From assembly GCF_000236805.1 (NCBI RefSeq), contig NZ_AGFX01000018.1:1-64000 (forward strand): a DNA stretch of 64,000 nt, read 5' to 3'. Below, piece by piece: positions 48,282-56,395 of the stretch (position 1 is its first letter; each line of letters begins with the position of its first letter). Made by a program: the position numbers and the translations under genes. The stretch is from Paenibacillus peoriae KCTC 3763 (GTDB lineage: Bacteria > Bacillota > Bacilli > Paenibacillales > Paenibacillaceae). The notes below the pieces were generated by a model that searched no databases, was not told where the DNA came from, and saw nothing but the letters and a program-made list of their open reading frames with translations.

Positions 48282-49124
48282 ATGAGTTCATCTTCTAAAA
48301 GAGGGATGGTGGGGCTTGCCCTAGTCATCCCGTCTTTTCTCATTTTGCTGGTGGTCGTTATTATTCCCATTCTCTATGCCGTGAAGGAAAGCTTGATGGA
48401 TCAGCATGGAACCGGCTATGGCCTGGCGAACTATATTCGGCTGTTCACGGAGCCTGCCATGCGCAGAAATATCATATATACGATCAATGTCACGCTAGTC
48501 TCGACGATCCTTACGCTGGTCATCAGCTATGCTTTGGCGATCTACCTGAGATTCGGCAAAGAGATCGTCGTGAAATGGATCGGCCGATTGTATTTTATTC
48601 CGATGTTTGTTCCCGGAGTAATTGCAACGTATGCGATTATTACGATGTATGGCAATCACGGCTGGGCTGCACGTCTTTTGCTGCCGCTCGGCATAGAAAC
48701 CATTCCGAGGATTATTTATGACTACAAAGGGCTGGTGCTGGCTAATTTGTGGTTTAACATCCCGTTCGCAACCATGCTGCTCAGCTCGGCACTTGCCAGC
48801 ATTCCGAACGCTGTCGTCGAAAGTGCCAGAGATGCGGGCGCCAGCACGATGCAGCTGTTTGGGCGCTTTATTTTACCCCTTTCCTACAAAACGATGTGGG
48901 TAGCGGTGACTTTCATCTTTATGGGAATCATGGGCAGCTTCACAGCTCCGTTCCTGATCGGTGCCAACTCGCCGCAGGTATTGGGTGTCGCCATGCAGCA
49001 GGTATTTTCCAGCTATCAGGAAACGCATACGGCAAGCGCTATGGCAGTGTTTATGTTTTTACTGTGTTCTTTCATGGGCTACTTTTATATTCGAACCATG
49101 GTGAAGGATGCGGATGCGGGCTAG
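48282..49124 (+). CDS. ABC transporter permease 2 of the PHP-transport operon
   Basis: The 280-aa permease has six helices (from VGLALVIPSFLILLVVVIIPILYAV) and the loop VVESARDAGASTMQLFGRFILPL. It starts 2 nt after the binding-protein stop with only a weak SD, implying coupling. With permease 1 it gives a heterodimeric channel. Confidence 0.88.
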   Translation: MSSSSKRGMVGLALVIPSFLILLVVVIIPILYAVKESLMDQHGTGYGLANYIRLFTEPAMRRNIIYTINVTLVSTILTLVISYALAIYLRFGKEIVVKWIGRLYFIPMFVPGVIATYAIITMYGNHGWAARLLLPLGIETIPRIIYDYKGLVLANLWFNIPFATMLLSSALASIPNAVVESARDAGASTMQLFGRFILPLSYKTMWVAVTFIFMGIMGSFTAPFLIGANSPQVLGVAMQQVFSSYQETHTASAMAVFMFLLCSFMGYFYIRTMVKDADAG

Positions 49125-49155
49125 ATGGCCGCTATACACTAAGGAGGTTACAGGG

Positions 49156-50643
49156 ATGAACAGCCAAGCAGAAGTGCAGATGACCGGGTTTCGCGGGGAA
49201 TTACAGGAAAAAGACCTGCTGGATTGCGGGTACCGGATTGCCTTACACAAAGCCGAGGTCGAGCTCAGCACGGGGAACGGGTTTCGATTCACGTTTTCCA
49301 TGCCGGAAGACGGATTCGCAGAGCTTGATTTGCTGGCCCGCTCGGAGAGCGACTGGGCTGCGGCAGATCGGGAATCAGCCTTCGTACGCCTCTACCTGAA
49401 CGATGTCTATAATCAGGACGTTATCTTGTATTATGGCAGCAGCCTGGGTGTGTACACTCGTTTGTTGGGGTATCTGAAGGAAGGCGATTATGAGGTGTAT
49501 GTGGAATTCCGGGAACTGGAGTCTGCTCCGCTGGTGTCCAGAGCATGGATCGACGGGGTCGAGCTGCGCTGTGTGGCTGATGCTTCGGCCAGATCGCTTG
49601 TCTATCGTCACACCCCTCTTTTGTACGGTCGCAATCTGTCCCATCCCTATGAAAATCGTTTCACGGATACGCCGCTGGTTCTATTTTATTCGGTGGCAGA
49701 GGAAGAAGAACGGACGATCATCGAATATCAGATGATGTTCAGCCATGAGGATGAAGGAACGCCAGCACCGCTGTTAATGAGCAAGTGGGGAAGAACAACT
49801 GACATTGAATGGATGTATCGTGTTGAACTGGATGCGGAAGGCCATGTGCTGAATGCTGTTTTCCAAGGCCCTCATCACATCACTACTCCTTTCCAGGGAA
49901 AATATGCTCTCGGCGGGCATCCTGTTCTTCAATCGGCTACGACCAATGGGAACTTTACAGATCGTATTACGTCAGGCTACCGTTTTATGCTGACACCTTC
50001 CTTCCAGTGGAAGCCAGAGGAAGAGCCGCGTGAGGCGGTTATGAGTCGTTTTCCTTTTGCCTATCAGGTCACCGGGTGGGAAATGGAGCGCCAGCAGGAG
50101 CTGGAAATGCCATCGCTTGCGTCATCTATCGCCCTTGCTTCTCAGCGCAGCTATGTTTTTATCCAGACTTCCAAATATCCTGTGCCCAGTTCCGACGGTG
50201 AACACGCTTTGCCATCCAGACCGGGCTTTAATCGACGTGAAGAGGATGCCTGTGTCGATATCCAGCTCCGCCTGCATGGCTCCGAGCAGTGGTATTCATC
50301 GTGCCATCATGATCTGAGACTCGGCGATTTCAGAGCCGCTTATGAGGGGGCTGAGTCACACTTTTCCACAACGATCAAGCTATCGGGAGAGCCTGCGCTG
50401 GATGATATAGCGGAAATCAGAGCAGTGCTGCTGGAAGGTGGTGCTGACCGGATGAAGGTGGCGGGGCTGTATGCTTTTATGCTGAACGAAAATTATTTGC
50501 CGCAGCAGCCGGGGATTCGTACCAACCGGGTGCTTGAGCTAACGCGGGATACCCCAACAGGTATTCTGTGGGCAGCGGCAGATGAAGCAGGGTCTGCGGC
50601 TCATGCTGCGGATCACTCGATAGGCAAGGATGAGCATGTATGA
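49156..50643 (+). CDS. large protein of unknown family in the PHP-transport operon
   Basis: A 495-aa soluble protein that I do not recognise. It has no signal peptide and no membrane helix, so it should act in the cytoplasm. The first ~120 residues look like a beta-sandwich (GFRFTFSMPEDGFAELDLLARSE, AFVRLYLNDVYNQDVILYYG, DYEVYVEFRE); the middle is Trp/His/Phe rich (SKWGRTTDIEWMYRVELDAEGHVL, QGPHHITTPF). ATG 49156 has AAGGAGG 8 nt upstream. It overlaps the next gene by 4 nt. Its position suggests a role with the PHP enzyme, for example a second hydrolytic or binding step. Confidence 0.7.
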   Translation: MNSQAEVQMTGFRGELQEKDLLDCGYRIALHKAEVELSTGNGFRFTFSMPEDGFAELDLLARSESDWAAADRESAFVRLYLNDVYNQDVILYYGSSLGVYTRLLGYLKEGDYEVYVEFRELESAPLVSRAWIDGVELRCVADASARSLVYRHTPLLYGRNLSHPYENRFTDTPLVLFYSVAEEEERTIIEYQMMFSHEDEGTPAPLLMSKWGRTTDIEWMYRVELDAEGHVLNAVFQGPHHITTPFQGKYALGGHPVLQSATTNGNFTDRITSGYRFMLTPSFQWKPEEEPREAVMSRFPFAYQVTGWEMERQQELEMPSLASSIALASQRSYVFIQTSKYPVPSSDGEHALPSRPGFNRREEDACVDIQLRLHGSEQWYSSCHHDLRLGDFRAAYEGAESHFSTTIKLSGEPALDDIAEIRAVLLEGGADRMKVAGLYAFMLNENYLPQQPGIRTNRVLELTRDTPTGILWAAADEAGSAAHAADHSIGKDEHV

Positions 50644-51107
50644 GCAAGCTGCTGTATGTAGAAGGAACAGTTGATCGTTCCTGTACCCAGAGCCATATTA
50701 CGTACTCTTTTCATATTTCACAGCCGGCAGACATCATTCACATTCAATTTTCATACACCCCCAAGCTGTTGGAGGATCAGGAGCAGGCTCGAAGCATGAT
50801 TGAAGCGAGTATGAGCCGATACGGATACGATGAACCGGGTCATGCTGAGGACGCGTGGAAGAAGTATGCGCCACTGCAAAATTTATTAACGCTGTCTGTC
50901 GATGATCCTGTTCGCCATCGGGGCAATGCGCACCGCCCCGAGATGCAGCAGGAGCATCGACTGGGTCCTTCCGCGGCTTCGCCGGGATTTGTCGCAGGCG
51001 ACAATCCCGCAGGAATGTGGAGGATAACCGTCAGTCTGCATGCCGTTGTAACAGAGACGCTGGCATACAGCATTCAGGTATGGGGGGAGGATGCCGCACA
51101 TGGTTAA
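50640..51107 (+). CDS. small protein of unknown family, possible PHP partner
   Basis: A 155-aa soluble protein, unrecognised. Strand-rich N-terminus (HITYSFHISQPADIIHIQFSYTP) and C-terminus (GMWRITVSLHAVVTETLAYSIQVWG) look like a jelly-roll or Ig-like fold with a central helix (EQARSMIEASMSRYGYD). It overlaps both neighbours (4 nt before, 8 nt after), so the three are translated together. It resembles the N-terminal beta domain attached to some CehA/McbA-type PHP enzymes, here as a separate gene; that is inference. Confidence 0.6.
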   Translation: MSKLLYVEGTVDRSCTQSHITYSFHISQPADIIHIQFSYTPKLLEDQEQARSMIEASMSRYGYDEPGHAEDAWKKYAPLQNLLTLSVDDPVRHRGNAHRPEMQQEHRLGPSAASPGFVAGDNPAGMWRITVSLHAVVTETLAYSIQVWGEDAAHG

Positions 51108-52125
51108 ATGGATTCCGGCGGAACTTCATACCCATACGCTTCACAGTGACGGCAAGCAAACACTGGAGGAGCTGGCTCAAAGTGCAGCCAATCTTGGGCT
51201 TGAATGCATCGCCATGACAGATCACAATACCCAGTCGGCACTTGTAGATCAGGAGCGGGTCGAGCAGCAGTTTGGTGTCCCGATCATTCCAGGGATGGAA
51301 TGGACCACCTTTTACGGACATATGCTGACGCTTGGGGTAGACCGCTTTATTGACTGGCGTGTTCTCGGGCCGGACGATATTCACGAGGGGATTCGGAAGG
51401 TGCATGAGCAGGGAGGTATTGCAGGGATTGCCCATCCGTTCAGGATTGGAAGTCCGATCTGTACGGGGTGTTTTTGGGAATACACCATCCAGGACTGGCA
51501 TGAGGTCGATTATATCGAGGTATGGTCAACGCTCATGCCGTCGATTAAGCGTGACAGCCAGCGGGCATTCGCGATGTGGACGGATTTGCTGAATCAGGGA
51601 TATCGCATCACAGCGGTAAGTGGTCGGGACTGGCACATTTCCAAACCGGATGATGTCCTTCCGGCGGTCACTTATTTGGGTGTACAGGAGGAAGCAGGAG
51701 AACAGGGGACCTTGGCGATCCGGGCCGTTGAGGCGATTCGCAACGGCTCCGTATCGGTTACGATGGGGCCGCTACTGACGATGCAGGCACAGGTTAAGGG
51801 GAATGACAAACGTTATCGTATCGGGGAATATGTAGAGCCGCAGGTAGAAGATGCACTGTCGGTGACAATACAGTTGGATACAGAAACCAGAGCTGCCCAT
51901 TACCGTCTGGAGCCGCAAAGCCTTCGTCTGCTGCTGACCAGCCGTCAGGGGACATGCTCTGAAATCTACATTCCTGCTCAATCAGGAGAATATACGATAA
52001 CACTGCAAGACCCGGCAGAAAAGGGCTGGATACGAGCCGAGCTGTATGGCTGTATGGAAGACTGTGTTACTATGATTGCTTTTACGAATCCGATTTATAT
52101 CGCTGGAATTCAATCATTACGATAG
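51100..52125 (+). CDS. PHP-domain metallophosphoesterase (CehA/McbA-like)
   Basis: The 341-aa cytoplasmic protein has a complete PHP active site: HTH (H10, H12), HSDG (D17), TDHN (D41-H42), GME (E67), H74, AHP (H112) and RDWH (D177, H179), the usual ligands for a trinuclear metal centre. The C-terminal ~110 residues are strand-rich. The family hydrolyses phosphoesters or, in CehA/McbA members, other esters. ATG 51100 has GGGGGAGG 9 nt upstream. Location with an importer suggests cleavage of the imported compound. Confidence 0.88.
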   Translation: MVKWIPAELHTHTLHSDGKQTLEELAQSAANLGLECIAMTDHNTQSALVDQERVEQQFGVPIIPGMEWTTFYGHMLTLGVDRFIDWRVLGPDDIHEGIRKVHEQGGIAGIAHPFRIGSPICTGCFWEYTIQDWHEVDYIEVWSTLMPSIKRDSQRAFAMWTDLLNQGYRITAVSGRDWHISKPDDVLPAVTYLGVQEEAGEQGTLAIRAVEAIRNGSVSVTMGPLLTMQAQVKGNDKRYRIGEYVEPQVEDALSVTIQLDTETRAAHYRLEPQSLRLLLTSRQGTCSEIYIPAQSGEYTITLQDPAEKGWIRAELYGCMEDCVTMIAFTNPIYIAGIQSLR

Positions 52126-52144
52126 AAAGGCTGGGCTTTGGACG

Positions 52145-52861
52145 GTGTCGACCAAACAAGAGAGCATTAAGCTGCTCATAGAGGAATATATAGAGGCTAA
52201 CCAGATTGGCCCGGGCGACAGACTGCCTTCGGAAGCGGTGCTTTCTCAATCGTTCCGAGTGTCGCGTACGACGCTGCGTGGAGCCATCCGCCAGCTGGAA
52301 GCGGAAGGAAAGCTACTGGTGAAGCACGGGAGCGGTACGTTCGCCACTCGTCCGCTTCCCAGCATTCCCAGCTCATTGGATCGCTTGTACAGCATCGGGG
52401 ATATGATCCGTTCCGCAGGGCTGCGGGAGGACGAGCAACTGAAATCGATTCAGAGGATTTCAGCGTGTCCCCCGGATATTGCCGGCCGAATGGAGCTTTC
52501 CGAGCATGAGCCGATGATTGTGCTGGAGCGTACGCGTACCGCGGACGGGGAGGCGGTGGCGCACTCTATAAACTGGATGCCGGAGAAGTTAGCGAGTCCT
52601 ATTTTGGAAGACGGCTCTTTTTCAGGGTCCTTATTTCAAAGTCTGGAGCTTCAGGCCGGGGTACGAATTGTAGGGGCATATTCAGAGCTTACCGTTCCGA
52701 ATGATCACGATGCCCACGCGACACGTTTGCTCCAACAGCCACAGGCTACGGTATTACTGCTCAAGCAGCTTCATTATGATGAGCTGAATCGGCAGGTGCT
52801 ATATTCACTGGATTATGTCCGCAATGACATTTTCCGCTTTTGGGTACGCCGGACCCGCTGA
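52145..52861 (+). CDS. GntR family regulator with UTRA domain (HutC subfamily)
   Basis: The 238-aa protein has an N-terminal winged helix (RLPSEAVLSQSFRVSRTTLRGAIRQLEAEGKLLVKHGSGTFA) and a C-terminal UTRA effector domain (PMIVLERTRTADGEAVAHSINWMP, LLLKQLHYDELNRQVLYSLDYVRNDIFRF). HutC-type regulators sense the substrate or a breakdown product of the operon they control. GTG 52145 is preceded at 14 nt by AAAGG. As the last gene it probably represses the operon through the palindrome at 45092-45105. Confidence 0.92.
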   Translation: MSTKQESIKLLIEEYIEANQIGPGDRLPSEAVLSQSFRVSRTTLRGAIRQLEAEGKLLVKHGSGTFATRPLPSIPSSLDRLYSIGDMIRSAGLREDEQLKSIQRISACPPDIAGRMELSEHEPMIVLERTRTADGEAVAHSINWMPEKLASPILEDGSFSGSLFQSLELQAGVRIVGAYSELTVPNDHDAHATRLLQQPQATVLLLKQLHYDELNRQVLYSLDYVRNDIFRFWVRRTR

Positions 52862-53008
52862 TCGACTGCTAGATCATATCTACTATTCAATCGTACTAGT
52901 TTTACATATTCCAAGGGTTAAAAATCGTCATATCTCGTCAATACTGATTGATATGCACTTCATGATGATGTACACATGGCAAGCTGCGTATGAAGGAGGT
53001 AACGGGAT

Positions 53009-53629
53009 ATGAGATGGCTTGGATGGCTGCTCAAAAAAGGAATGACAGTGGTGCTGGTCAGCGTTCTAACGCTGGCTGTGACAGGTGTGGTCGTGAATGC
53101 TTATGTTCAATCGTTGCTGCGGCAATTCAACATTCAGCTCGATCGTCAACCGATATGGGGACTGGGCTGGCTCAATGGGAACTCGGGCGTAGATAAAAGC
53201 ACGGATATAGGTAAAAGCACAGATACGGGTAAAAGCTCAGACACAGGGAAAAACAAGGAAACGGGCGGGAGCTCGGGAAATGCAACCCCACCGGACGGTG
53301 CTCTGCCCGTCATGGGACAGGGATTGGACGAGGGTAAAGGCGGTACAGGTGCCACTACACCTGAAACAGGTCAGTCGACCAGTATTGAAGGCCATGACTT
53401 GGTGATTACGCCCGATCATTTAACGGAGAAGAAGAACAATTTGCCTGCTGCGCAGAAACAGGAGATTTTTACGATTTTGATGAATAAGCTGCCGCCGGAG
53501 GAGATGCAGAAAATATCAGCCGCGATGGAAGGCGGCCTGACCGAGCAGGAGCTTCAGGATATTCAGCAGGTGCTTGCGAAGTATTTGACGAAAGAAGAGT
53601 ATAACAAGCTGATGAATATGCTCAAATAA
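53009..53629 (+). CDS. membrane-anchored protein with short repeats, unknown function
   Basis: A 206-aa protein with an N-terminal signal anchor (about 8-32), then a hydrophilic outer region with four 6-residue repeats (GKSTDT-like, about 62-85), a Gly/Thr/Pro-rich linker, and a helical C-terminal domain (LPPEEMQKISAAMEGGLTEQELQDI...EEYNKLMNML). GGAGG lies 9 nt before the ATG. It precedes the M23 endopeptidase and WalRK genes, suggesting a cell-envelope role. Family unknown. Confidence 0.7.
   Translation: MRWLGWLLKKGMTVVLVSVLTLAVTGVVVNAYVQSLLRQFNIQLDRQPIWGLGWLNGNSGVDKSTDIGKSTDTGKSSDTGKNKETGGSSGNATPPDGALPVMGQGLDEGKGGTGATTPETGQSTSIEGHDLVITPDHLTEKKNNLPAAQKQEIFTILMNKLPPEEMQKISAAMEGGLTEQELQDIQQVLAKYLTKEEYNKLMNMLK
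53192..53263 (+). repeat. four tandem 18-bp units in the coding region
   Basis: Units such as GGTAAAAGCACAGATACG encode GKSTDT; four copies, the last degenerate. In-frame with the membrane protein, so copy-number change would keep the frame. Confidence 0.75.
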
Positions 53630-53654
53630 TAATATATTCAAAATAAGACGATGG

Positions 53655-53680
53655 AATCCGCGCCGGGCGCGGATTTTTTT
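53655..53680 (+). terminator. terminator after the repeat-containing membrane protein
   Basis: Stem AATCCGCGC / GCGCGGATT, loop of few bases, then seven T residues. Confidence 0.88.
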
Positions 53681-53717
53681 GCGTGCCAGGAAGGAACTGG
53701 AGTGCAGTTGAATTCTT

Positions 53718-53734
53718 TGTAAAAGCTATGTTAA
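53718..53734 (+). promoter_or_regulatory. WalR (YycF) binding box upstream of the M23 peptidase
   Basis: TGTAAA-N5-TGTTAA exactly fits the WalR consensus TGTWAH-N5-TGTWAH. It lies 172 nt upstream of the M23 endopeptidase gene and 1.9 kb upstream of walR itself. An inverted repeat AAAAGGTT/AACCTTTT (53751-53776) follows downstream. No certain -10 was assigned. Confidence 0.65.
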
Positions 53735-53905
53735 AGTAAACTGTGTTGTGAAAAGGTTAAATTTTTGAAACCTTTTACGCAACTACGTAATGATATATAG
53801 CGACTAATTACTTATATAGACTTGCAAAATGACTACTTTTATCGTGGAAAAGAACAATAACGAACGCATTTAATAGAGAGAGGATATGCTGAAAAGGAGA
53901 GGACT

Positions 53906-55429
53906 ATGGAGGTTTCTAAGGGAAAGTATTCACCAGATCACAGCAATGAGGTTTCAAGCGTTGAAAGCAATGCTGCTAGTAAAGCAGGAAAAATAGCAAC
54001 ATGGTGGAGCGGACGGAAAAAATGGCTGAGCTGGACGGCAGGCGGCGTAGTGATTGCAGGCAGTCTTATTTTTGCTGGCAATCAGTATGTTGGAGCCAAT
54101 ACGGTTCCTTATTATAAAGTGTATGTAAAGGGCGTCGAGGTCGGCAATATCCTGAATGAGCAGCAGTTGAAGCAGCTGTATGCTGCAAAGAGCAAACAGT
54201 ATAAGGACAAGTATCCCGGCGTGGACATGGTAGTTAATACGAGTGCGGTAACAACAAGCACGGAGAAGGCATATAAAGCGGATATCGACAGCGCAGCCAC
54301 GCTGAAGAAGCTGGACGGTATGCTGACAGCGTATGCCAAAGGGGTCGAAGTGAAGGTCAACGGAAAGACGGTTGGCATTGTGAAGGATAAAGCGACGGCA
54401 CAGGCGGCGTTAAAGCAAGTACAGAAGAAATACACACCTGCGAGTGAGAGTAAGGCTACAGGTATTAAAGGGCTGGTTCGCAAGACGGCGGTAGGCAGCA
54501 GTCATGCTAGTGCTAGTACCAAAACTCCTAAAGCATGGCTGGAGTCTGCCAGTATCCGTGAGAAAATTGCATATGAGCCTGTGAAAGCTGACCCTAACAA
54601 GGTGCTAACGGAGGCAGAAGCGGTCAAGGTGCTGATCGAGGGGCAGGAGGAGCCTGTAACGTACACGGTACAGGAAGGCGATTCATTGTCGTCCATCGCC
54701 ACTAAATTCAATATGACGGCTTGGGATATTAAGCAGAATAATCCTGGCGTGCGCGAGCTGTATCTACAGATTGGGGACGAATTGAAGGTCACTGCACCCA
54801 AGGCCCCAGTCACGGTACGGACGGTAGAGAAGGTCGTCGAGCAGATTGCCATCGAGCCTGAGGTTGAGATTCGCCAAAGTGATGAATTGAAGGCAGGGGT
54901 CACCAAAGTCGTCAGACCGGGACAAGCGGGTCTTAAAGAGATGGACTATCGTTTGACCAAGGAGAACGGTGAGGTCGTGCAAGAGGAATGGCTCGGTCAG
55001 AAAGTGCTGCAACCGTCTGTTACCGAGGTCGTTCTAAGAGGCACGAAGGTCATGGGAGAAGGCTCGGGGCAATTTGCCTGGCCGACGGCGGGTGCAATCA
55101 TGACGAGCAGCTTCGGAGGACGCTGGGGACGCATGCATGAAGGTGTTGATCTGGTCGGCAATCATACGATTCAGGCCTCGGATGATGGTGTGGTCACATT
55201 TGCAGGCCAACAGAGTGGATACGGTAATGTCATTATCATTGACCATCGCAACGGCTACCAAACGGTGTACGGGCATTTGAACAGCATTGGTGTTAATGTG
55301 GGCCAGGTCGTTCAGCAGGGTGAAGCGATTGGCATCATGGGAAGCACCGGACGTTCAACAGGCACACATGTACACTTTGAGATTCGCAAAAATAATACCG
55401 CACAAAATCCAATGACGTATTTAAGATAG
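53906..55429 (+). CDS. M23 family cell-wall endopeptidase with LysM and G5-like domains
   Basis: The 507-aa protein has an N-terminal cytoplasmic part, a signal anchor (TAGGVVIAGSLIFAGNQYVG, ~44-63), a long linker region, a LysM motif (TYTVQEGDSLSSIATKFNMTAWDIKQNN, ~249-277), a G5-type segment (ending TEVVLRGTK, ~370) and a C-terminal M23 metallopeptidase (HEGVDL, HVHFEI zinc ligands). It cuts peptidoglycan cross-links. The neighbourhood and WalR box suggest control by the adjacent WalRK system. ATG 53906 has AAGGAGAGG 6 nt upstream. Confidence 0.9.
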   Translation: MEVSKGKYSPDHSNEVSSVESNAASKAGKIATWWSGRKKWLSWTAGGVVIAGSLIFAGNQYVGANTVPYYKVYVKGVEVGNILNEQQLKQLYAAKSKQYKDKYPGVDMVVNTSAVTTSTEKAYKADIDSAATLKKLDGMLTAYAKGVEVKVNGKTVGIVKDKATAQAALKQVQKKYTPASESKATGIKGLVRKTAVGSSHASASTKTPKAWLESASIREKIAYEPVKADPNKVLTEAEAVKVLIEGQEEPVTYTVQEGDSLSSIATKFNMTAWDIKQNNPGVRELYLQIGDELKVTAPKAPVTVRTVEKVVEQIAIEPEVEIRQSDELKAGVTKVVRPGQAGLKEMDYRLTKENGEVVQEEWLGQKVLQPSVTEVVLRGTKVMGEGSGQFAWPTAGAIMTSSFGGRWGRMHEGVDLVGNHTIQASDDGVVTFAGQQSGYGNVIIIDHRNGYQTVYGHLNSIGVNVGQVVQQGEAIGIMGSTGRSTGTHVHFEIRKNNTAQNPMTYLR

Positions 55430-55482
55430 ATAAGTTGATGATAACGATGGGTTATTGAGGGTTCATGAAGATCAAGGGGAAA

Positions 55483-55530
55483 GGCCATGTTTTTCTGCAT
55501 GACTAAGGTCAGGTGCAGGCATGGTTTTTT
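55483..55530 (+). terminator. terminator after the M23 gene
   Basis: Two-part stem GCCATG/CATGG(C) and CTGCA/TGCAG with a 13-nt loop, followed by TTTTTT. Moderately convincing. Confidence 0.5.
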
Positions 55531-55663
55531 CTGCGTAAAGAAAAGGGTCCGAAGAAGTAATGGAATGGCGCGTGGGTATGATAGAATAGAATCAGCATCT
55601 TATGGGTATTAACACACGAAAGATCAATATAAATGATGATCCGTGAGAAGAGGTGAACGCTGT

Positions 55664-56395
55664 ATGCAGGGGACGATTCTGGTCGTGGATGATGAGCAGC
55701 CTATCGCTGATATTTTGAAATTCAATTTGGAAAAAGAGGGCTACCAGGTGATTTGCGCGTTTGATGGAATCAGCGCGGTGGATATTGCGGTCAAGCAGCA
55801 GCCTGACCTGATTTTGCTGGACCTGATGCTGCCGGGCATGGACGGGATGGATGTATGCCGCGAGGTGCGCGGGCATCAGCTCCAGACGCCGATTATTATG
55901 CTGACCGCCAAAGACGGCGAGATTGATAAGGTGCTGGGGCTGGAACTGGGTGCGGACGATTATGTGACGAAGCCATTCAGTACACGGGAATTGCTGGCAC
56001 GGGTAAAGGCACAGATGCGCAGACAGCAGCGCGGCGGGGCAAGTACGCCGGAGAGTCGTCCGCAGGAGGACAAGCAAGGGCTGCGCGTGGGTGACCTCTT
56101 TTTTGATACAGATATGTATACAGCTTACAAAAACGGGACGCCGCTTGATCTGACACACCGAGAGTATGAGCTGTTGCACTACATGGCGAAGAATACCGGA
56201 AAAGTCATGACCCGCGAGCATTTGCTGCAGGCGGTGTGGGGGTTCGAATACTACGGGGATGTACGGACGGTGGATGTGACGATTCGGAGACTGCGCGAGA
56301 AGATCGAGGAAAATCCGAGCAAACCGGAGACCATCCTGACACGCCGTGGACTCGGATATATTGTTAGCGGGAGCAAAGGTGGCCTGCGGGCATGA
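55664..56395 (+). CDS. walR: essential response regulator WalR (YycF)
   Basis: WalR, phosphorylated by WalK, controls peptidoglycan hydrolase genes. The 243-aa OmpR-type regulator has a receiver domain ([23 protein letters not shown], phospho-acceptor D53 in [12 protein letters not shown] and K in MLTAKDG and YVTKPF) and a C-terminal winged helix ([30 protein letters not shown]). ATG 55664 has AGAGGTG 8 nt upstream; the earlier in-frame ATG lacks a site. It overlaps walK by 4 nt. Confidence 0.96.
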   Translation: MQGTILVVDDEQPIADILKFNLEKEGYQVICAFDGISAVDIAVKQQPDLILLDLMLPGMDGMDVCREVRGHQLQTPIIMLTAKDGEIDKVLGLELGADDYVTKPFSTRELLARVKAQMRRQQRGGASTPESRPQEDKQGLRVGDLFFDTDMYTAYKNGTPLDLTHREYELLHYMAKNTGKVMTREHLLQAVWGFEYYGDVRTVDVTIRRLREKIEENPSKPETILTRRGLGYIVSGSKGGLRA

